Positions 6,037 to 10,890 of a stretch of DNA of 10,890 nucleotides are shown piece after piece. Both the position numbers and the translations under genes were made by a program. The stretch is taken from positions 1 through 10,890 of the forward strand of contig JABSQY010000057.1 in the NCBI GenBank assembly GCA_013215525.1, in the 5' to 3' direction. This DNA is from Nanoarchaeales archaeon (lineage in GTDB: Archaea; Nanobdellota; Nanobdellia; Woesearchaeales; UBA583). Below the pieces are notes generated by a model, which was not told the DNA's origin, searched no databases, and saw only the letters and a program-made list of their open reading frames with translations. Position 1 is the stretch's first letter. Every line of letters starts with the position of its first letter.

Positions 6037-6044
6037 TTTAAAAA
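6037..6044 (+). promoter_or_regulatory. TATA box and BRE of valS
   Basis: TTTAAAAA lies at -29 to -22 from the valS ATG, preceded by AAAGAAAAAC, a good purine-rich TFB recognition element candidate. No ribosome binding site lies between it and the start. Confidence 0.6.
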
Positions 6045-6065
6045 CATCAAATTACCTAACATACT

Positions 6066-8585
6066 ATGAGTTTTGAAGATAAATACAACGCGCACGAAAG
6101 TGAGCAAAAAATAAGAGAATTTTGGCAAGAAAATAAAATTTATGAATTTGATGAAAACACATCAAAAATTACTTTTTCAATTGATACACCACCACCAACA
6201 CTATCTGGAAGAATGCACATCGGACACGCATTTTCATATACGCAAACAGACTTTGTTGCAAGATATAAAAGAATGTCAGGTTTTGAAGTTTTTTATCCAT
6301 TTGGGACAGATGATAATGGATTAGCAACTGAAAAATTAGTTCAAAAAGAAAAGAAAGTAAATCTACGTAATCAAACAAGAGATGAAGCTTTTAGAATTAC
6401 TAATGAATATATTGCAGAAAATAGAGAACAATTTGTACAAGATTGGAAAGATTTAGGAATTTCTGCAGATTTTGAAAACTTAAACTATTCAACAATTGAT
6501 GAAAGGTCAAGAAAAATCTCACAACAATCATTTTTAGATTTATACAAAAAAGGATTAATTGAACAAAGAGAAGGGCCTGTTGCATGGGATAGAGTATTTC
6601 AAACAGCAATCGCGCAAGCAGAACTTGAAGATTTAGAAAGAAAAGCGTTTTTATTATATGTAAAAGCAAAAATCAAATCAACTGAAAACACATATTTAAT
6701 CTATGCAACAACTCGGCCAGAATTATGTTTTGGAGTTGGAGGAGTATCCGTTGAAGATAATGGAGAATATGTAAAATTAAAAGTAGCAAATGAATTTTGG
6801 ATTACTGGTGCTGCAACATATTTAGAAAAATTTCAAGACATAGATTATGAAGTTGTAGAAAAATTAACAGGAGAAGATTTAATTGGAGAAATTGTACAAA
6901 TCCCCTACGTAGACAGAGATGTTAAAGTATCTCACGATGTTGCTGTAAAAGCAGATTTTGGGACAGGAATTGCATACTTTTGTAGTTACGGTGGACCAGA
7001 AGATATTGAATGGTTTACAAGACATAAAACAAAACCTTTTGAAGTTTTAGCAAAAGATGGAAGACTAACAAAACTTGGTGGAAAGTATGAAGGTGAAGTG
7101 GCGCCAGATGCAAGAAGTAAAATTACAAAAGACTTGGAAGCTGATGGTTTTGTAATCAAAAAAGAAAAGAAAACACAAAACGTAAACATTTGTGAAAGAA
7201 GTGGAGCTGATGTAGAATATATTGTATCAAAACAATGGTATGTAAACTACATTGATAAAAAAGAATATTTTTGGGAGATGGCTCAAAAATTTGATTGGAC
7301 TCCAGAATTTATGAAAACAAGAATTGAAAATTGGATTAAAGGACTAAATTGGGATTGGGGATTCTCAAGACAAAGAAAATTTGGAATTCCAATTCCTGTA
7401 TGGTTTGATAAAGAAGGAAACAAATATTTTCCAGAATCATCTCAACTACCAGTTGATCCATTAAAAGATAGACCAATTTCAGCACCAGAACACCTTGAAT
7501 TAATCCCAGAAACTGACGTTTTAGATACTTGGTTCACATCAGCAAGAACAACACAACTTGCAATTTCAAATGTAAAATCATCTGAGATGAGAGACAAATT
7601 ATTTCCAATGGATTTAAGACCTCAAGCGCACGACATAATTAACTTTTGGTTATTTTATTCAATGGCAAAATCAAATTTATTATTTGAATGTAACCCTTTC
7701 AAAAAGGTTGCAATTTCCGGATGGTTATTAGATCCTAAGGGAAAGAAAATGAGTAAGTCTAAAGGTAATACAATTGCGCCACAAGAAGTAGTTGAAAAGT
7801 TCAGTAACGACGCATTAAGATTTGCAGCAGCTTCAACAAAACTAGGACAAGATATTCCATACCAAGAAAAAGAAGTAAAAACTGGATTAAAATTAGCAAA
7901 CAAATTATTTAACGCAAACAAATTTGCTGCAATGTTATTAAAAGATTTTAAACCTGAAGACAGAGACTTTAAATTAGATGATTTAAACTCAATCGATAAA
8001 TGGATTGTATCAAAATTACAATTTGTAATTCAACAAGCAACAACTCAAATGGATAACTATGACATTTCATTTGCAAAATCTACAATCGAACAATTTTTTA
8101 TGTCCGATGTTGCAGACAACTATATTGAAATTGTAAAACAAAGATTATGGAAACCAGAAGAATTTGGAATTAAAGAAGCAAAGAAAGCGCAACAAGCATT
8201 ATACAATGTTTTATATAATTCATTAAAAGGATTAGCACCATTTGTACCATACATTACAGAACAAGTATACCAAAACTTTTACAAAGATTTTGAATCAGAA
8301 ATTTCAGTTCACAAAACATCTTGGCCAAAAGTAAATACAAATTTCATGAATCAAGAAATTGTTGACAATGGAAATTTATTTGTAGAAGTTGTGAAACAAG
8401 CGAGAAAATTTAAAGCAGAAAAACAAATTTCAATGAAAGAAGAATTATCTCAAATTAAAATTAGTTGTTCAAATGATACAAAAGAATTTATTGAAAATTC
8501 AATTGTAGATTTAAAAAATGTAACTTCTGCGCAAGAAATTATATTTGAAATTAGTGAAAAATTTAATATTGAAATCACACAATAA
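6066..8585 (+). CDS. valS: Valyl-tRNA synthetase, archaeal-like type
   Basis: This class I synthetase charges tRNA-Val with valine and edits mischarged threonine. It has 839 residues. In order: the ATP-binding HIGH motif (residues 51-54, in SGRMHIGHAFSYTQ); the start of the CP1 editing domain with TTRPE (215-219) and GTGIAYFCSYGGPED further on; GFSRQRKFGIPIPVW just after CP1; WFTSARTT; HDIINFWLFYS; the KMSKS loop (561-565); and a helical anticodon-binding domain (about 625-780). It lacks the C-terminal coiled coil of most bacterial ValRS. The motif wording resembles the archaeal ValRS branch, which is also found in some bacteria such as Rickettsiales. The start at 6066 fits both the family N-terminus and the TATA-like box at -29. 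The gene is alone in its transcription unit, divergent from the pseudouridine synthase gene. Confidence 0.97.
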   Translation: MSFEDKYNAHESEQKIREFWQENKIYEFDENTSKITFSIDTPPPTLSGRMHIGHAFSYTQTDFVARYKRMSGFEVFYPFGTDDNGLATEKLVQKEKKVNLRNQTRDEAFRITNEYIAENREQFVQDWKDLGISADFENLNYSTIDERSRKISQQSFLDLYKKGLIEQREGPVAWDRVFQTAIAQAELEDLERKAFLLYVKAKIKSTENTYLIYATTRPELCFGVGGVSVEDNGEYVKLKVANEFWITGAATYLEKFQDIDYEVVEKLTGEDLIGEIVQIPYVDRDVKVSHDVAVKADFGTGIAYFCSYGGPEDIEWFTRHKTKPFEVLAKDGRLTKLGGKYEGEVAPDARSKITKDLEADGFVIKKEKKTQNVNICERSGADVEYIVSKQWYVNYIDKKEYFWEMAQKFDWTPEFMKTRIENWIKGLNWDWGFSRQRKFGIPIPVWFDKEGNKYFPESSQLPVDPLKDRPISAPEHLELIPETDVLDTWFTSARTTQLAISNVKSSEMRDKLFPMDLRPQAHDIINFWLFYSMAKSNLLFECNPFKKVAISGWLLDPKGKKMSKSKGNTIAPQEVVEKFSNDALRFAAASTKLGQDIPYQEKEVKTGLKLANKLFNANKFAAMLLKDFKPEDRDFKLDDLNSIDKWIVSKLQFVIQQATTQMDNYDISFAKSTIEQFFMSDVADNYIEIVKQRLWKPEEFGIKEAKKAQQALYNVLYNSLKGLAPFVPYITEQVYQNFYKDFESEISVHKTSWPKVNTNFMNQEIVDNGNLFVEVVKQARKFKAEKQISMKEELSQIKISCSNDTKEFIENSIVDLKNVTSAQEIIFEISEKFNIEITQ

Positions 8586-8602
8586 TTTCACCTTTAAGTA
8601 TA

Positions 8603-8635
8603 ATTTTGAAAATCAAATCATTTGATTTTCAAAAT
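8603..8635 (+). terminator. Long perfect palindrome after valS
   Basis: Two 16-base arms (8603-8618 and 8620-8635) are perfectly complementary around a single central C; the inner bases would open to form the loop. It starts 17 bases after the valS stop. There is no immediate T-run on the plus strand, so it may act as an RNA 3'-end stabiliser rather than a classic terminator. Confidence 0.5.
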
Positions 8636-8822
8636 ACTATCAGTTTAGACATATTTATTTTAAATACTATTCATTTTATTTTTATCCCAAAATTCATTAT
8701 TTTTAATATTTAATTCATTATTGAAACTTTAATTTTAATTAAGTAAAAAATATCAAACTAACTATTTTATACTTAATTTCATTATATATATATACATTAA
8801 TTAAAAATAGTTTAAAATTTAA

Positions 8823-8844
8823 GAGATATTAAAAATTTAATCTC
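8823..8844 (+). promoter_or_regulatory. Bulged hairpin upstream of the surface protein
   Basis: GAGAT-(AT)-TAAA pairs with TTTAATCTC as a 9-bp stem with a 2-base bulge, 41 bases before the ATG at 8886. This gene lacks a clean box at -29 to -22 (AAAATTTA there). If the upstream TTTAAAAT near 8811 is the promoter, transcription would start about 26 bases further on and the hairpin would sit at or just before the transcript start. Confidence 0.3.
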
Positions 8845-8885
8845 AAAAATTTCGTAAAAATTTAATTAAATATATATATTTTAAA

Positions 8886-10890
8886 ATGAAAATTAATACA
8901 AAAAAAATAAAATTAATTGGAAGTACATTACTTCTAGCAAATATGATTACAGGAGTTTTTGCAGCACCAACAAATGTTTTTACAACAATTGATGCAGCAA
9001 ATTATTACAACTTACCACAAGTAACTATGGGTGGTGGAGCAGTTGAACAAACATCAACAATTCCACACATTCAATTATCTGGAGGTCAAGCGCAAGACAC
9101 ATACACTTTAACTCCAGTTGGTTTTAGTGGCGGACAAGATGAAATAATCTCGCAAATTTCTCAAATCACTATAGGTGGAGGAGTTGATTATGTTGATTTT
9201 GATTTTACTCAAGTTCAAATGGGTTCAGATCAAGATGGAATTGTTGATGAATATTTTGAATTTGATTCAACTTTAGAATTAGCGGGTGGAGTTGACGCAT
9301 CAGAAAGAAATTTAGGAGATGGAATTTTTCAAGGAAAACAAATTGAAACGTCTGCAACAACAACAATTACAATTCCTAGCGGGATGGATTTAGTTTTACT
9401 TCCAGGAGGAAATTCAGCTTATGACTCAATATTAAATATCGATGGTGTTGAAATTGATTTAAGTAATAGTGGAACTATATTAAGTTTAACTACTCAAGAA
9501 ATCGCAGTTAAAATAGCATCAACTACTTTTCCAAATTATGATGTCTCATCATCTAGTTCAAATGTAATATTTACACAAAAAGTTACAGGGTTATCTGGAA
9601 ATATTGCTCTATCTGCTTCTGATTTAGGTTATAGTTTCACATATACTGAATCTTTAAACTCGAATCTTGGACAGATTATTGGTGTGGGTTCAGGAAGCAC
9701 CATTCAAGCACCTCAATTTTCAGGTGGACAAGATGAAATTATGCCATTTACAACAATTGAAGTTAATGGTTTATTACCTCAAAACTCAGACGATAGAACT
9801 TTAAACATTTTAGGTGTTCCAATTGATTTAGGAACATTAGCTCAATCTAAAAATGATATTAAAACTAATATTTTAAATTCAATTAGTTCTCAATTAAATT
9901 CTCTAAATTTAGTAGTTTCAGATGGAGTTGGTTCAGATATTATTTTAACTGCTTCAAATATTGATGATTTCAATAATGGAGACGTATTAACTATGGGTGA
10001 TAAAATTTATTTTTCAAGTAATGCTAAATTCGCTAAATTAACTTTAAAAATCGATGAAGATATGCCAACTTTAGCTGATGACAAACTTATTCAATTTGAT
10101 AATGTTGAAGTTAATTTAGGTACAACAAATAAATCAAATGAAGACATTATTTCAATAATTCATGGGAAAAATTATTTAACATATAATACATTAAAAGAAG
10201 GTTTAGATAAAATTATTTTTGTAGCAAAATCTTCTGGAATTGGAGCAAATGGAGATATGCCAATCCATAATACAAATTTTCAATATTCAACTGTAAATGG
10301 ACAAAATGCAAAAGCAAGTTTCACAGTAGATCATGCTATGCCTGCAATGTCACAAGATAAAACTATAACAGTTTTAGGAGTAGATATTGATTTAGGGGAT
10401 TCAGCTTTAACACAAACACAAATTGCAAATAAAATTGTAACTCAAGTAAATGCTGATTCACAAACAACTTACACTTTATCAAATAATAATAGTCCAGTTG
10501 TATCAATTACAAATAATAATTATGTAGTTGATGAAATGGATATTTTTGGAACAGATAATAATTATGCAACAACTAATGGAGTTCAAGCAAGTTCAAATGT
10601 AGTTCAAATTCCCTCAGGAATTCAAACAATGTCAGAAGATGATTTAGATATTATTATTGCAGGAAAAACAATTACTTTAAACGCAGGTTCAACAGATGCT
10701 GAAATTGCTACTTTACTTGAAGGAAGTTTTAATTCTCAAACAGATACTTATCGTGTAGAAATTTCAAATTTAAATGAAATTAAATTTATTTCAAATACAT
10801 TTGATGAAACACAAAATAATAATAACTTAATTGTTGGAAATGATGATGGAAAATATAATTCTAAGGATAATAAAGCAGCAAGTTTAGAAT
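8886..10890 (+). CDS. Secreted repeat-rich surface protein, 3' end missing
   Basis: The frame stays open for 668 codons and runs off the window. A Sec-type signal peptide is clear: basic start MKINTKK, hydrophobic core to about residue 24, likely cleavage after VFA (26). The rest is rich in Asn, Thr, Ser, Asp and Ile and has no Cys, as usual for exported beta-rich surface proteins. Residues about 48-170 contain short repeats with GG at their starts (GGGAVE, SGGQAQD, SGGQDEI, GGGVDYV, AGGVDAS). From about residue 165 there are five tandem units of about 92-123 residues, each with a strand-turn motif like GVxIDLG (residues 187, 310, 406, 498, 593), then a helix like TxxxIAxKI and further strands. 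SGGQDEI recurs near the second unit. A role as S-layer, adhesin or host-contact protein is inference from the layout. Confidence 0.8.
   Translation, partial: MKINTKKIKLIGSTLLLANMITGVFAAPTNVFTTIDAANYYNLPQVTMGGGAVEQTSTIPHIQLSGGQAQDTYTLTPVGFSGGQDEIISQISQITIGGGVDYVDFDFTQVQMGSDQDGIVDEYFEFDSTLELAGGVDASERNLGDGIFQGKQIETSATTTITIPSGMDLVLLPGGNSAYDSILNIDGVEIDLSNSGTILSLTTQEIAVKIASTTFPNYDVSSSSSNVIFTQKVTGLSGNIALSASDLGYSFTYTESLNSNLGQIIGVGSGSTIQAPQFSGGQDEIMPFTTIEVNGLLPQNSDDRTLNILGVPIDLGTLAQSKNDIKTNILNSISSQLNSLNLVVSDGVGSDIILTASNIDDFNNGDVLTMGDKIYFSSNAKFAKLTLKIDEDMPTLADDKLIQFDNVEVNLGTTNKSNEDIISIIHGKNYLTYNTLKEGLDKIIFVAKSSGIGANGDMPIHNTNFQYSTVNGQNAKASFTVDHAMPAMSQDKTITVLGVDIDLGDSALTQTQIANKIVTQVNADSQTTYTLSNNNSPVVSITNNNYVVDEMDIFGTDNNYATTNGVQASSNVVQIPSGIQTMSEDDLDIIIAGKTITLNAGSTDAEIATLLEGSFNSQTDTYRVEISNLNEIKFISNTFDETQNNNNLIVGNDDGKYNSKDNKAASLE
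9384..10890 (+). repeat. Tandem ~95-residue repeats in the surface protein
   Basis: The shared core is a strand such as (L/I)xIxGVxIDLG, at nucleotide positions 9444, 9813, 10101, 10377 and 10662. Spacing is 369, 288, 276 and 285 bases, so the last three intervals are close to 95 residues. Units often begin with a motif like IPSGM, DEDMP, DHAMP or IPSGI and end with YSTVNGQNA, YATTNGVQA or similar. Repeats are diverged at the DNA level, so they are old duplications and not a recent expansion. Confidence 0.7.

Larger units (their letters stand above)
5747..6065. other. Divergent intergenic region, pseudouridine synthase / valS
   Basis: No gene is visible here; the longest open runs are under about 15 codons. 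It holds the two opposite TATA-like boxes (5768-5775 on minus, 6037-6044 on plus) and a 9-bp palindrome in the middle (5927-5946). The space between is plain A/T-rich sequence, long for this compact region, so an unseen small RNA is possible but unsupported. Confidence 0.6.
8586..8885. other. AT-rich intergenic region before the surface gene
   Basis: No gene is seen in these 300 bases. They contain the valS 3' palindrome, a 9-bp inverted repeat AACTATTTT/AAAATAGTT (8760-8768 and 8804-8812) flanking a TATATATATA run, a TTTAAAAT box candidate near 8811-8818, and a bulged hairpin at 8823-8844. The second half is almost pure A/T up to the ATG. Confidence 0.55.

Noticed and set aside
6066..8585. 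Reverse-strand open frames inside valS
   Set aside because: They overlap a long, motif-confirmed synthetase gene and read as Leu/Phe-rich nonsense typical of antisense shadows in AT-rich coding DNA.
73..10890. Alternative genetic code with UGA as glycine or tryptophan (as in Gracilibacteria, Absconditabacteria or mollicutes)
   Set aside because: The genes read through cleanly with the standard code, Gly is GGN and Trp is TGG. No gene ends in TGA, but none needs in-frame TGA either.
1..10890. Mobile elements, transposases, integrases or defence genes
   Set aside because: No such protein or terminal inverted repeat was found on either strand.

Overview
The window is a very AT-rich (roughly one quarter G+C), gene-dense piece of a small-genome prokaryote chromosome using the standard genetic code: stops are TAA, with one TAG, and glycine is always GGN. 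My best reading is a DPANN-type archaeon. Five of the seven genes or gene groups with visible upstream sequence carry an 8-base TATA-like box at exactly -29 to -22 from the start codon, two more carry a weaker box in the same place, and no gene has a Shine-Dalgarno sequence. That is the layout of archaeal leaderless promoters. The valyl-tRNA synthetase also looks archaeal. Against this, the aspartyl-tRNA synthetase and the RsuA/RluB-type pseudouridine synthase are of bacterial type. I read them as horizontal acquisitions, but a candidate-phylum bacterium is not fully excluded.

Layout from left to right. Positions 73-1119 (+) encode an aminoglycoside-phosphotransferase-fold protein that has lost both key Asp residues, a likely pseudokinase. 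Positions 1283-1799 (+) hold a tight pair of unknown small genes (71 and 99 aa) with one base between them. Positions 1800-1968 are a convergent intergenic stretch that is strikingly A/C-rich and T-poor. On the minus strand follow a membrane-anchored coiled-coil protein (1969-2379), aspS (2552-4387), a small helical unknown (4503-4898) and an RsuA/RluB-family pseudouridine synthase (5003-5746). A 319-base divergent intergenic region separates these from valS (6066-8585, +). After a 300-base AT-rich gap comes the 5' part of a large secreted surface protein (8886 to the window end, +) with at least five tandem repeats of about 95 residues.

The genes do not form one pathway. The core is translation (charging of tRNA-Asp and tRNA-Val, rRNA modification). 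Interspersed are lineage-specific genes of unknown role and cell-surface genes. Almost every gene appears to be its own transcription unit, with its own leaderless-type promoter and usually an AT-rich hairpin just after the stop codon; three of those hairpins share the same stem core. The exception is the 71/99-aa pair, where the second gene must rely on coupled translation.

The most interesting items are the phosphotransferase-fold pseudokinase, the repeat-built surface protein, the strictly spaced promoters, the candidate operator over the aspS promoter, and the unusual A/C-rich block at 1801-1920.
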